DNA of 64,000 nt from positions 1 to 64,000 of the forward strand of contig CAWBRT010000007.1 of NCBI GenBank assembly GCA_963791145.1. Direction: 5' to 3'. The notes under the pieces were generated by a model that did not search any database, had not been told where the DNA came from, and was given only the letters and a program-made list of their open reading frames with translations. Source of the stretch: CAWBRT01 sp963791145 (GTDB taxonomy: Bacteria > Acidobacteriota > Terriglobia > Terriglobales > Acidobacteriaceae). Positions 46,422 through 55,449 of this stretch are shown here, in pieces (position 1 is the stretch's first letter; every line of letters begins with the position of its first letter). Both the position numbers and the translations under genes were made by a program.

Positions 46422-46722
46422 AAACCTAGCTAGCGTCGGTTGGGAGCAGGACGTAGGTGGTGCTAATTTCTCTCATTCCGTTACGGTACAGGAAACCGGG
46501 GAAGTGCCCGAATTCTATACTCAAACAGTTCTGCGGTTGATTTGTCACTACATTATCGACCAGGTTCCTAAGCGCGGCCTGCTGGAACTGTATGAATCTG
46601 CGAACAACATCCGCGATTTCTACGTGAGCTTGCCTCAACGAGGCAAACTACTTCCCCCGACGGAAATTACTGGGCGCTACGGTGACGTCTACACGCGGCC
46701 TTCATTTCACGTTGAGGAATGA
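46354..46722 (+). CDS. Small unknown protein, cassette gene 2
   Basis: 122 residues from GTG 46354, behind AGGTGGT. It contains TVQETGEVPEFYTQTVLRLI and DQVPKRGLLELYESANNIRD, a probable alpha-beta protein. No family is recognised. The start is uncertain because it lies inside the TIGR04255 coding region. Its stop overlaps the start of the next gene by 4 nt, which supports an operon of three. Confidence 0.6.
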   Translation: MTGSTEQWSPNVYQTLWYSEQPENLASVGWEQDVGGANFSHSVTVQETGEVPEFYTQTVLRLICHYIIDQVPKRGLLELYESANNIRDFYVSLPQRGKLLPPTEITGRYGDVYTRPSFHVEE

Positions 46723-47318
46723 CTTTGGCACCCCCCGGCGCTCCCGCTGATATTTATGAACCAGCAGCAGAGGGCGCGCTTCGTCAGGGGGAACTTATTT
46801 CCGATTTTGTTCAGCTCATCCCAACTGTCGCCTCCCTAGCGACAGACACTCCGATACTGAGCCAAAAAGTACATCCGTTCGCTGCTATCATCACTCAAGA
46901 CTGTGACCTTGACTGGGATTTTAAGGCTCGCAGGGATAAAGCCGCCTCCGATAAGCTGATCCCCAATGTACTTTTTTGCGAGGTGATAGAAGCGGAGGAG
47001 CTTCGCGGACGTGAAGACATCAATTCAATGATTTGGAGTCGCATCAAGCTCAACAAAGATGAGCGGTATCAATTCCTGCAGCGGGTAGAAGCGAAGTACG
47101 ACGCGAAGGGCAGGGGATTGCCCGAGATGGGGCTTGATTTCAAGAGATACTTCAGCGTCCCAACAGAAGAGGTTTATTTCCGGTTGATAGCCGGGGCCTC
47201 ACGCCGCTGTCGCTTGAAGAGCCCATATTTGGAACACCTCAGTGTTCGCTTCTCCTTCTACCAATCTCGTATCGCTTTGCCAAGTGAACATTTCAGTGAG
47301 CCAGCCGAGAAAAAGTGA
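46719..47318 (+). CDS. Unknown protein, cassette gene 3
   Basis: 199 residues, ATG overlapping the previous stop. A conserved-looking centre reads HPFAAIITQDCDLDWDFKAR. The isolated Cys flanked by acidic residues looks like a family motif, but I cannot name the family. The rest is charged (INSMIWSRIKLNKDERYQFL) with a C-terminal YLEHLSVRFSFYQSRIALP. No signal or membrane segment, so probably cytoplasmic. Confidence 0.65.
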   Translation: MTLAPPGAPADIYEPAAEGALRQGELISDFVQLIPTVASLATDTPILSQKVHPFAAIITQDCDLDWDFKARRDKAASDKLIPNVLFCEVIEAEELRGREDINSMIWSRIKLNKDERYQFLQRVEAKYDAKGRGLPEMGLDFKRYFSVPTEEVYFRLIAGASRRCRLKSPYLEHLSVRFSFYQSRIALPSEHFSEPAEKK

Positions 47319-47420
47319 GCCTCCTTGGCACTGATGGCGAGATGGACAAGAGCGATTGGGCTCCTCTTTCCCAGACAGCCCAGTCTCCGACTCCGAAACG
47401 GTGAGCCGCGTACCTCAGCC

Positions 47421-48287
47421 CTATTTCTCTTTCAATGCCGCCACCGCTGCCCCTTGGATGTGGTGTCGCGCCAGCGCTTCGGCCACGAATCCGGAGCGTT
47501 TCATCTCTTCAATAAAGTTCGATGAGATAAGCATGCGCCGCCTCGCGGTTTTTAGGTGTTGCCAGGGCTTGCCTGATCTCCATGAAGTGGCCGGGCAATA
47601 GACGCACGCCCGAAACGCGTTTCATATCCGCTTCCAACTGCTGTTTTACTCCGGCCGCGACTTCGTACTTCTGCTGCAGGAAGACGTCCACCACGGTGGG
47701 AGAGGTCGGCGCCCTGACGATCTTGGCCTGCTTCAACTCACGCGTGAGATACAGATCGTAGGCGCTGCCGAGTCCTACTACCACTCGATTCCCCGCGCGA
47801 TCGACTTCGCTGTTGTCTTTTATCGGCGAACCGCTCGGCACCATGTACGCGCCTTCGATCACCACGTAGGCATCGGTGAACAGGGTATCGAGGCCGCGCT
47901 TGGGGTCGATGGCATAAAACCCTATATCGACCTGATTGGCGCTGATGGCCTCCACCACTTTCCGGCAGCGTTGAAGGGGACCAGCTCCAGCTGTACATTC
48001 AATCGCCGGGCGAGTTCGCGCGCAAGGTCAACCGAGACGCCTATCGGCGCTCCGGTGACAGCATCCTTGCCGGCCAGAATCGGGTTTCCCAGATTGATGG
48101 CCGCCCGCAGTTTCCCGGTAGGCGTCAGCGCCTTGATAACGGATTCAGTCGTAGCAGGGGGACTCATAGTCCTGCCTCCAGCGTTGTTCGTTTGAGATGT
48201 CGCAAGCACAGATGTGAAACCAACGATAGCGGCGACAGAAGCAGCCGCGGCTGCGCGCAGCAAAGAACGGCAATCCAGATCGAACAT
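47421..48287 (-). CDS. Periplasmic substrate-binding protein, SBP_bac_3 type (two frameshifts)
   Basis: About 288 residues. The signal peptide is RAAAAASVAAIVGFTSVLAT. The binding-protein start is GKLRAAINLGNPILAGKDAV and GAPIGVSVDLARELARRLNV, then ANQVDIGFYAIDPKRG, as in amino-acid ABC-transporter binding proteins. A missing base near 47957 and an extra T near 47519 break the frame; correction extends the C-terminus to GFVAEALARHHIQG and the stop at 47421. No permease or ATPase gene is adjacent, so it is an orphan component. Confidence 0.82.
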
Positions 48288-48617
48288 AGCCCCAATCCCC
48301 TTAGAAGAGTTACGGCTGCAAACGTCCAACCCTTGACACCAGAGAACGGCACGAAGCAACGAAACGGTTAGACGACGGAGAAGACTGTAATCTTTTCTGG
48401 CAGCCCTGAATCGCTCGAATTCTACTACGTGAGCGGTTTGGCTAGGCCAAAACTGCACCTGAGAAGGAGAGGACGGGCCAGGCTTAGCCCTCGACTCTGC
48501 CGCTCCCGCCGTTCTGGCAACAATTTAATTCTTTTCTTCTTCGGAAAGGATTCCCCCACTAAAGGTCCCGCCGGATACTGCCGATATAGCTGCCATGCCA
48601 GTTATTTTAGGGGCCAT
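48288..48617. other. Divergent intergenic region
   Basis: 330 bp between the binding-protein gene and cheW. It must hold promoters for both. I see no convincing -10/-35 pair and no gene. Confidence 0.4.
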
Positions 48618-49139
48618 ATGCAGCTAACAACACACGAAGTTCTCTCTCCGCTCGTTACTACGGTGGCGCACCGTGCCGGCAAGTACCTGATCTTCCAGTT
48701 GGGAAAAGAAGAGTTCGGCATCCAGGTCTTGAAGGTCCGGGAGATCATGGGTGTTCAGGACATTACTCCTGTGCCCCACCTGCCGGCTCATGTCAAGGGC
48801 GTGCTCAACTTGCGCGGGAAGATCGTTCCTGTCGTCGACCTGCGTCTCAAGTTCGGTCTCGAAGCCAAGGAATACACCCAGCGCACCTGCATCATCGTGG
48901 TACAGGTAGCGGTCGCCGGCGAAGAACCCAGCCCGATCGGGATCGTCGTTGACGGCGTAGTCGAGGTACTCAATGTAGCCGATGCCGATGTCGAAGATAC
49001 TCCGCAGTTCGGCGAGGGCACGGATACCTCTTACCTGCTGGGGATTGCCAAAATTAAGGGCCAAGTCAAACTTCTGCTGGATATCGACAAGGCCTTGGAC
49101 GCGAGCGAGATCTGTAAGCTTGCTGTCGTGACCAATTGA
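48618..49139 (+). CDS. cheW: Chemotaxis coupling protein CheW
   Basis: 173 residues. It links chemoreceptors to CheA. Motifs include YLIFQLGKEEFGIQVLKVRE, PAHVKGVLNLRGKIVPVVDL and IGIVVDGVVEVLNV. The start is ATG 48618. A chemoreceptor gene follows by 129 nt, but cheA is not in the window. Confidence 0.92.
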   Translation: MQLTTHEVLSPLVTTVAHRAGKYLIFQLGKEEFGIQVLKVREIMGVQDITPVPHLPAHVKGVLNLRGKIVPVVDLRLKFGLEAKEYTQRTCIIVVQVAVAGEEPSPIGIVVDGVVEVLNVADADVEDTPQFGEGTDTSYLLGIAKIKGQVKLLLDIDKALDASEICKLAVVTN

Positions 49140-49141
49140 TC

Positions 49142-49159
49142 ACGCGGCGTTAACCGCGT
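49142..49159 (+). terminator. Hairpin after cheW
   Basis: ACGCGG pairs with CCGCGT around CGTTAA just after the stop codon. No U-tract, so it may only attenuate. Confidence 0.4.
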
Positions 49160-49268
49160 CGACTCAGGGAAAAAGTCCTCCTCGGGCGCAACGTGCGAAC
49201 GAAAAAAGTTTAATGTTTCCACCGGCTGGCTAGCGTGCCCGGTTAGCAAATTCAAAAGGGGAATTCAT

Positions 49269-50867
49269 ATGTTTGCGCAAATGACTATGGGTAAGAAGTT
49301 GATGATCACTGCGGCCGTACTGCTGGGCTGTGTGGCGGCACTGAGTTTTCTCGCCTTCACCGGTTTGAGGAGCACGCGCCAGGATCTGGATGAAGCGGCG
49401 AAGAACACCGCCCGGCGTCTCGAACTTGCCCAGCAGATGAAAGAGACTACAGCCAGGTTGATGACGCAAACCAGATCCGTCGAAATAGCCGTGGCAACCA
49501 AGAACAAGGAAGATGCCAGCAGCGCGCGGGCATCCTTCGACCAGGCAGAAAAAGCGCTACAGACGCAAGCCCGGGACATCCGTCCGCTACTCTTGACAGA
49601 GGGAGGAAGAGTTGCGGTAACCCGTCTAGAAAACAGCATGGCGGCTTATCGTAAGGGGTTTGAAGAAACCGTCAAAGTCGCTGAAAGCGGAGACTTGGCG
49701 GGAGCCGAAGAAGTCAGAAAAGCAAAGCAGCTCCAGGTTGCTCAGGAGATGTTCAAGGCGGGTGACGAAATCCTCGCCGTCCAGAAAGAACAGCTGGCGA
49801 AACTCGTTAAAGACGCGGACGAGCGGGGCACGCTCTATGGCTGGGTGAACAGCTTATTCATATTGTTGTCCCTGACTGTGGGCGTGACCATTCTGTTTGT
49901 AATCCGCTCGGTCAGCCGGGATCTGCGGCAGGCGGTCTGGCAAGTGACCGATGGCGCCACCCAGGTAGCCAGCGCCGCCAGTCAAGTTTCCTCCTCGTCG
50001 CAGGCCATGGCCCAGGGAGCCTCCGAGCAGGCCGCTTCCCTGGAAGAGACCTCCTCCTCGACCGAGGAGATCAACTCCATGACCCAGAAGAACGCGGAGA
50101 ACTCCAGAGACGCCGCGCAACTGATGACTCATGCCGCCACCAGCATCGATGAAGGCAACAAGAAGCTGCAGGATATGGTGGCGTCCATGCACGAGATCAA
50201 CGCCTCCAGCGAAAAGATCTCCAAGATCATCAAGGTCATCGACGAGATCGCCTTCCAGACCAATATCCTGGCGCTGAATGCGGCCGTGGAAGCGGCCCGG
50301 GCGGGAGAAGCCGGCATGGGCTTTGCCGTGGTAGCCGACGAGGTGCGCAACTTGGCACAGCGCTGCGCTCAGGCGGCCAGAGACACCGCCGGCTTGATCG
50401 AGGAGTCGATTGCCAAGTCCCATGACGGCAGCCAGAAGCTGGATGAGGTGACCAAGGCCATCACGGCCATCACCGAGGATTCCGGCAAGGTCAAGACGCT
50501 GATCGACGAAGTCAGCTTGGGCAGCCAGGAACAGGCGCGCGGCCTGGAGCAGGTCAGCAAAGCGATTGCGCAGATGGAGCAGGTGACGCAGAAGAACGCG
50601 GCCAGCGCCGAGCAAGGTGCGGCCGCTGCCGAGCAGCTTAACGCGCAATCGGTAGGCTTGCAGGAGGTCATGGAGCGGCTGACGGCCCTGGCAGGCAGCA
50701 GCGACATGGCGGCTGCTGAAAATGCCGATGCGCCGGCGAAGACGTCCAGGAAACCGCGGAAGGTATCGGTGTCCCCGGCTGCCGGGGTCAAGAAAACGGC
50801 AGCCATGCCTCCCGCTGCCTTCGGCCAATATGATTTTCCGATGGAAGAGACCTTCAAGGAATCCTGA
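49269..50867 (+). CDS. Methyl-accepting chemotaxis protein
   Basis: 532 residues. TM1 (LMITAAVLLGCVAALSFLAF) and TM2 (SLFILLSLTVGVTILFVI) flank a helical 4HB-type periplasmic domain. The cytoplasmic hairpin tip is IDEIAFQTNILALNAAVEAA, then EAGMGFAVVADEVRNLAQR. Methylation helices lie on both sides. No HAMP domain is obvious after TM2. The C-terminus is Ala/Lys-rich and lacks the NWETF-type CheR tether. With cheW upstream it forms a receptor-coupling pair. Confidence 0.92.
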   Translation: MFAQMTMGKKLMITAAVLLGCVAALSFLAFTGLRSTRQDLDEAAKNTARRLELAQQMKETTARLMTQTRSVEIAVATKNKEDASSARASFDQAEKALQTQARDIRPLLLTEGGRVAVTRLENSMAAYRKGFEETVKVAESGDLAGAEEVRKAKQLQVAQEMFKAGDEILAVQKEQLAKLVKDADERGTLYGWVNSLFILLSLTVGVTILFVIRSVSRDLRQAVWQVTDGATQVASAASQVSSSSQAMAQGASEQAASLEETSSSTEEINSMTQKNAENSRDAAQLMTHAATSIDEGNKKLQDMVASMHEINASSEKISKIIKVIDEIAFQTNILALNAAVEAARAGEAGMGFAVVADEVRNLAQRCAQAARDTAGLIEESIAKSHDGSQKLDEVTKAITAITEDSGKVKTLIDEVSLGSQEQARGLEQVSKAIAQMEQVTQKNAASAEQGAAAAEQLNAQSVGLQEVMERLTALAGSSDMAAAENADAPAKTSRKPRKVSVSPAAGVKKTAAMPPAAFGQYDFPMEETFKES

Positions 50868-50876
50868 TCGGACTAC

Positions 50877-50908
50877 CCGGGGAAGCCGGTTAACCCTGGC
50901 TTTCCCGG
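50877..50908 (+). terminator. Terminator-like hairpin after the chemoreceptor gene
   Basis: CCGGGGAAGCC pairs with GGCTTTCCCGG (11 bp including one G-U) around a 10-nt loop. No U-tract follows. Confidence 0.55.
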
Positions 50909-51161
50909 ACCTTCCGGGCAGCGTGCCGGCTCTCATCTCTGACAAGCGCTGATTCGTCGAGTACGGCCGTTCCTGCCAGTCCAATTCCGCCCTTGCGCCC
51001 CGCGCCCTTTCCCGCGCCCGCCCCGGAGATGCATAATTTACTGCAGCACGGAATTCCAGAGCAGTTGCGGAATTGCCGGGACGCCGGCGGCGCCGGTTCA
51101 TGCATGCGCTTCTGCGCGCCCGGTTCTGCGACTGCGTTACGAAAGCTACGAGGGAATCAAT

Positions 51162-51461
51162 ATGATCTTCGAACTGGCTCAGATCGACATTAAGCCCGGG
51201 AAAGAATCCGCCTTCGAACAGGGCGTCTCGCAAGCGGCTCCGATTTTTAAGCGGGCGCGCGGATGCCACGGCTTGCAGCTCCTCAAGTCCATTGAGCAGC
51301 CCTCGCGTTATACCCTCATGGTGACCTGGGAAACGGTGGAGGACCACACGGTGCATTTCCGGCAGTCCGCCGATTTCCAGGAATGGCGCCGGCTGGTGGG
51401 CGAATGCTTTGCCGCTGCTCCGCAGGTGAATCATGTAGAGGTTGCCATGCGCGTCTTCTGA
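51162..51461 (+). CDS. Antibiotic biosynthesis monooxygenase (ABM) fold protein
   Basis: 99 residues of a ferredoxin-like dimeric barrel: IFELAQIDIKPGKESAFEQG, GCHGLQLLKSIEQPSRYTLM and HFRQSADFQEWRRLVG. The family includes small monooxygenases and haem-degrading enzymes, so function is open. It lies 44 nt before the hydrolase gene. Confidence 0.8.
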   Translation: MIFELAQIDIKPGKESAFEQGVSQAAPIFKRARGCHGLQLLKSIEQPSRYTLMVTWETVEDHTVHFRQSADFQEWRRLVGECFAAAPQVNHVEVAMRVF

Positions 51462-51505
51462 AGGCACGGCGATCGGCCAGGCCAATAGGTAACAGAAGGA
51501 GTCCT

Positions 51506-52339
51506 ATGCGTGCCGAACTCGTATCTATAGCGGCCGCCGCCGAACCGCTCGACGGCCTCTTCTATATGCCCGAGGGCGGAAAGACCGTCGCCGCGGCGCT
51601 GATCTTCCACGGCAATTGCAGCAATTTCTACACCGGGCCGTCGCGCTTTCTGCCTGAGGTTCTGGTCCCGCGCGGCATTGCCTGTCTCGCCTTCAACCGG
51701 CGCGGGCACGACATGGTGGCTTCGGCGCCCGGCCGCGCTGCCGGCGGCGGATCGTTGCAGCTCGCCAGCGAGGGAATCGAGGATAATCGCGCTGCCGCCG
51801 ACTGGCTGGAGTCACGCGGCTTCCGCAACCCGATCGTCATCGGGCACAGCAACGGCGGCATGCTGGCGGCTCAGCATTGCGCCGACCGCTATCGGAACCC
51901 GCGCGCCCTGGTGCTGATGTCGGCTCATTGCGGCGGGCGCGGCATCGTGCCGCTCAATAACTCCGCCGGCCTCTTCGCCGGCGAGCAGCAGGCTGAACTG
52001 ATGGCACAGGCGCAGAAGATGGTCGTCCAGGGGAAGGGGCGCGAGCTGATGCTGCTGCCGGGCTGGTGGTGGGCCATCAGCGCCGAGAGTTTTCTCGACC
52101 GCTGCAACCACACGCCCGATACGGTCGCACTTGCCTCGCGTATCTGCTGCCCGTCGCTGTTTCTCCGCGGCGACAAGGAAGCGCCGGCCGTCTATCCGGC
52201 TGAAGCCTTTGCCGCCCACGCCGGCGCTCCCTGCGACGTGCGCATCCTGCCCGGCTGCGACCACTGGTACACCGGCCATGAAATCGAAGTCGCTACGCAG
52301 ATCGCCGGCTGGCTCGAACAGCACGGCAGGCTTAGTTAG
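51506..52339 (+). CDS. Alpha/beta hydrolase
   Basis: 277 residues. The nucleophile elbow is IVIGHSNGGMLAA, the oxyanion region LIFHGNCSNFYTG, the acid probably in LRGDKEAPAVYPAE, and the His in LPGCDHWYTGHE. No signal peptide, so cytoplasmic. The start is ATG 51506 behind AAGGAGT. Substrate unknown. Confidence 0.85.
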   Translation: MRAELVSIAAAAEPLDGLFYMPEGGKTVAAALIFHGNCSNFYTGPSRFLPEVLVPRGIACLAFNRRGHDMVASAPGRAAGGGSLQLASEGIEDNRAAADWLESRGFRNPIVIGHSNGGMLAAQHCADRYRNPRALVLMSAHCGGRGIVPLNNSAGLFAGEQQAELMAQAQKMVVQGKGRELMLLPGWWWAISAESFLDRCNHTPDTVALASRICCPSLFLRGDKEAPAVYPAEAFAAHAGAPCDVRILPGCDHWYTGHEIEVATQIAGWLEQHGRLS

Positions 52340-52387
52340 AATCTGCGGAAACTGGATGTCTTTAGAACGTGTTTCAAAATGGTGTTT

Positions 52388-52459
52388 TGAAAGGGCATGG
52401 CTTTAGCCATGCCGTCCGAGAGCCAGAAAGAACGCGGGCTTTAGCCCCTGAGGGAGCTA
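52388..52459. repeat. REP-like double hairpin, locus 7
   Basis: GGCATGGCTTTAGCCATGCC, a 12-nt spacer, then CGCGGGCTTTAGCCCCTGAG. It is almost identical to locus 1. Confidence 0.8.
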
Positions 52460-52610
52460 GCTGTTCTCCCCTAACAGGTTTTTGGAAGACGCTCTTGTAC
52501 TTGCAATCGGACATTTCTTTTCCCAGTTTGACAGGCTGTGCGATAACCTCGTAGCGTCGGCGTTCTCGCTGGCGGGGCCCTCGGTTACGAATCCTTCAAA
52601 GGACAATCTC

Positions 52611-53591
52611 ATGCGAGCTGCCTTTTACACCCAACAGGGCCCGGCGCGCGAGGTGCTGCAGATAGGCGAGCAGCCGACGCCGCAGCCGGGGCCAGGAGAG
52701 GTCCGGGTCAAGCTGCGGACCTCGGGAGTCAATCCTTCCGACTGGAAGGTCCGCAAGGGCGGGTTCGGGCGCGGGCTGGCGGCGCCGCTCATCATCCCGC
52801 ACAGCGACGGCGCCGGCGAGATCGATGCCGTGGGCAGCGGCGTCACGCGCCGCATCGGCCAGCGCGTGTGGATCTGGAATGGCCAGTGGAAGCGTGCCCA
52901 CGGCACCGCCGCTGAGTACATCACGCTGCCGGCCGACCAGGCCGTGTATCTGCCTCCCAATGTCGACTACGCGGCGGGCGCCTGTCTCGGCATTCCGGCG
53001 CTGACGGCCATACAGGCGGTTCGCCTGGCCGCGCTCGCCCGGGACGCCACCGTTTTGATCGCCGGAGGCGCGGGCTCCGTCGCGCATTATGCCATTCAGC
53101 TTGCCAAGCTGCGTGGCGCGCGCGTGATCACTACCATCAGCAGCGACGCCAAAGCCGCGCACGCGCGTGCCGCCGGCGCCGACGAGGTGATCAACTACCG
53201 CGTCGAAGATGTCGGCGAGCGCGTCCGCGCCCTCACCGGCGGCCAGGGTGTCGATGCCGTCATCGAAATGGATCTAAATCGCAACGCCGCCTACTATCCG
53301 GCGGTTTTGCGCCCGCACGCGACGGTGGTGGTCTATGGCATGTCGGCCAGTGAATCGACCCTGCCCAGCCTTTGGCTGATGCTGAACAACATCACCCTGC
53401 GCCTGTTCCTGGTTTACGAGCTGTCGCCGGAGGATCGTGCCGCCGGCCTGGCCGAGATGGCAGACCTGCTTCAGCGAGGACGCCTTTTCCATATCGTCGG
53501 CAAGCGCCTGCCGCTCGCCGAAATTGCCGCGGCACACGATATGGTTGAGCGCGGCGAGGTGATCGGCAACGTCGTGCTCGATATCGCTTGA
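52611..53591 (+). CDS. Quinone-oxidoreductase-like MDR protein (zeta-crystallin type)
   Basis: 326 residues. The GroES-like half reads GPGEVRVKLRTSGVNPSDWK and the Rossmann half VLIAGGAGSVAHYAIQLAKL, with EVINYRVEDVGERVRALTGG after it. Zinc-ligand cysteines are absent, consistent with the zinc-free NADPH:quinone reductase branch. The start is ATG 52611. Confidence 0.87.
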   Translation: MRAAFYTQQGPAREVLQIGEQPTPQPGPGEVRVKLRTSGVNPSDWKVRKGGFGRGLAAPLIIPHSDGAGEIDAVGSGVTRRIGQRVWIWNGQWKRAHGTAAEYITLPADQAVYLPPNVDYAAGACLGIPALTAIQAVRLAALARDATVLIAGGAGSVAHYAIQLAKLRGARVITTISSDAKAAHARAAGADEVINYRVEDVGERVRALTGGQGVDAVIEMDLNRNAAYYPAVLRPHATVVVYGMSASESTLPSLWLMLNNITLRLFLVYELSPEDRAAGLAEMADLLQRGRLFHIVGKRLPLAEIAAAHDMVERGEVIGNVVLDIA

Positions 53592-53720
53592 AGCGGTTTT
53601 CGCGGGAAGCGCCCGGCGCTGACAGAAAACGCCGGGCGCGCTCGCCCGGCGAATCTATCCTGTTGGCGGCCGCGATAAATTTCCCCGCGGCATCTTTTCC
53701 TTTCTGAAATGGTTCAGGCC

Positions 53721-53885
53721 TTAGCTCTTCTTTGAAGTCACGGCGAAGAACGACTTCAGCTCCTGCTCGACATTTTTCCCGCCGCAAGTCGGGCAGGTAA
53801 CCTTCTGCTTCTCGTACTCCGCCAGCGTCAGTATCTTCTCGAAGGTCTTCCGGCAATCTTTACACAGGTAGTCATAAACAGGCAT
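53721..53885 (-). CDS. FmdB-type zinc-ribbon protein, short
   Basis: 54 residues: MPVYDYLCKDCRKTFEKILT then VTCPTCGGKNVEQELKSFF. Two CxxC pairs form a zinc ribbon of the FmdB regulatory family. The start ATG 53885 follows GGGAGGT. It is shorter than most automatic gene thresholds but clearly coding, being a paralogue of the protein at 55075-55296. Confidence 0.82.
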   Translation of the reverse strand: MPVYDYLCKDCRKTFEKILTLAEYEKQKVTCPTCGGKNVEQELKSFFAVTSKKS

Positions 53886-53952
53886 GGCGACCTCCCGATG
53901 GCCCCCCGGCGATCGCCGTATCGCGTCGCCAGGGAATGGAAGTATTGGGCAG

Positions 53953-55002
53953 TCATTTTAGCGCGGAAACAAGCAACTGAGAACTGAGAACTAGGAACGG
54001 AGAACGGCCTGTCACAAACTCCACGATCTGCTGCTCTGCCCAGCGGCCGTCGTAGCCGGACTCCGCCGCGGCCAGGAAGCCGCAGTGTCCGCCGTGGTCG
54101 CACCGCAGGTAGCGGATATTGGGATTGGCAAGTAGCTTTGACTCGGTTTCCCGTGAAAATGTCACGAAAGGGTCGTCGAGTGCATGAATCACCAGCGTCG
54201 GCACCGCAATCCGCTCCAGGACGCGCGCAGCGCTCGCCTGCGCATAGTAATCGTCAGCCCCGCCGAATCCCATGTACCGCGCCGTAATGAATTCATCGAA
54301 GGTGCGGATGCTCCGGACCTTCCGCAGCAGCCTGACGTCGTACTCTGCGGGGAAGAGCCGCGCCTTGCGGCGGAAGCTGCGGAACAGGCTGTACAGGAAC
54401 CACCATTCGTAGAGGCGGTTCGCCGGGCGATGCAGTCGGTCGGCGGACAGGGCCAGGTCGCAGGCCGGCGAGATTGCCGCCACCGCCCGCACCTGCCGCG
54501 GCGCATCGGCTCCCCACTCGCCTGCGCATTTCAACACCTGATTGCCGCCCATGGAAAAGCCGGCCAGGGCGATCATCGGCAGGCCCTCCTGCTCAATCAG
54601 CGAAGTTGTGACCCGCTGAATGTCTCCGGACAATCCCGAGTGGTAGAGCGTCGGGCCGAGCCGCTCGCTGCCGCCGCAGTTGCGGACGTTCATCCGCACC
54701 ACGTTCCATCCCCGCGCCCAGGCCTTGGCGCCGCTGCCGAGCACGTAATGTGAGTTGCTGGAGCCTTCCAACCCGTGCACGATCAGTAGGGTGGAGCGCG
54801 TTTGCCGCTCCGGCTGCCAGTGACAATGACATAGCACCCGGACCGCCGGCTCTACCTGGAAGAGCCTCTCCTCGGGCGGGGGCAGCGTCTGGCGACGGCG
54901 CAGGAAATTTCCCGCCAGCGTTTGCGCGTGTCCGCCGCGCACCCAGCGGCGAGGAACAAACCCTGCGTCCTGAAGAACGGCCTGAAAATCCTCCGTTTGC
55001 AT
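53953..55002 (-). CDS. YheT-like alpha/beta hydrolase
   Basis: 349 residues of the YheT/ABHD1-3 group. Family motifs are GGHAQTLAGNFLRR near the N-terminus, LLIVHGLEGSSNSHYV, the nucleophile in LAGFSMGGNQVLK, and HALDDPFVTF with CDHGGHCGFL holding the acid and His. The last ~15 residues (SPFLVLSSQLLVSALK) are encoded by a GAACTGA-type repeat array, so the natural C-terminus has been extended by repeat sequence. Confidence 0.85.
   Translation of the reverse strand: MQTEDFQAVLQDAGFVPRRWVRGGHAQTLAGNFLRRRQTLPPPEERLFQVEPAVRVLCHCHWQPERQTRSTLLIVHGLEGSSNSHYVLGSGAKAWARGWNVVRMNVRNCGGSERLGPTLYHSGLSGDIQRVTTSLIEQEGLPMIALAGFSMGGNQVLKCAGEWGADAPRQVRAVAAISPACDLALSADRLHRPANRLYEWWFLYSLFRSFRRKARLFPAEYDVRLLRKVRSIRTFDEFITARYMGFGGADDYYAQASAARVLERIAVPTLVIHALDDPFVTFSRETESKLLANPNIRYLRCDHGGHCGFLAAAESGYDGRWAEQQIVEFVTGRSPFLVLSSQLLVSALK
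53971..54008. repeat. 7-nt-period GAACTGA array inside the yheT-like 3' end
   Basis: AACTGAGAACTGAGAACTAG followed by GAACGGAGAACGG, translated on the minus strand as the C-terminal tail of the YheT-like protein. Confidence 0.7.
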
Positions 55003-55074
55003 CTATAATGAGACTATCAGCTCGCGTTTCCGGCGAGAGCGAACCTCCAGCCGGAACTTGATTTACGGGAACCT

Positions 55075-55296
55075 ATGCCTATTTTTGAATACCTTTGTAA
55101 GGATTGCGGCCGCACCTTTGAGGCTCTGGTAATCGGCTCGAACCAGCCGGAGTGCCCCGCCTGCCACGGCCGGCAATTGGAACAGATGCTCTCGACCTTC
55201 TCGGCGCGTGCCACCGTCAGCCTCGGCTCCGGGCCCGCGCAGGCTCCCTGCGGCGCCCCCGCCAGCGCCTGCGGTAGCGGCGCGGTTGAGGGCTGA
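55075..55296 (+). CDS. FmdB-type zinc-ribbon protein
   Basis: 73 residues: MPIFEYLCKDCGRTFEALVI then PECPACHGRQLEQMLSTFS, with two CxxC pairs. The C-terminal tail is rich in Ala, Gly and Ser with two more Cys. It is divergently transcribed from the YheT-like gene. Confidence 0.88.
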   Translation: MPIFEYLCKDCGRTFEALVIGSNQPECPACHGRQLEQMLSTFSARATVSLGSGPAQAPCGAPASACGSGAVEG

Positions 55297-55373
55297 AATA
55301 GGCGAACCGTGCGTTCGCCCAAAGAAGTCCACATGTAGGCCAGCCGCCCTCGGCTGGGCAGGCGCGCCGCACC

Positions 55374-55449
55374 TTTCACGTTGCTCGTTTCACGTCGCCG
55401 GAAAACTACTCTATCGCGTCGTGACGGGAAACGGGAAACGAATAACGGA
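55374..55449. repeat. GAAACG-type repeats in both orientations
   Basis: TTTCACGTTGCTCGTTTCAC on the left and GACGGGAAACGGGAAACGAA on the right, 7-nt period, facing each other. Confidence 0.6.

Noticed and set aside
45151..47420. Integrated element bounded by a tRNA-Arg attachment site
   Set aside because: No integrase and no repeat of the tRNA 3' end could be found, so the cassette is reported without an att site.
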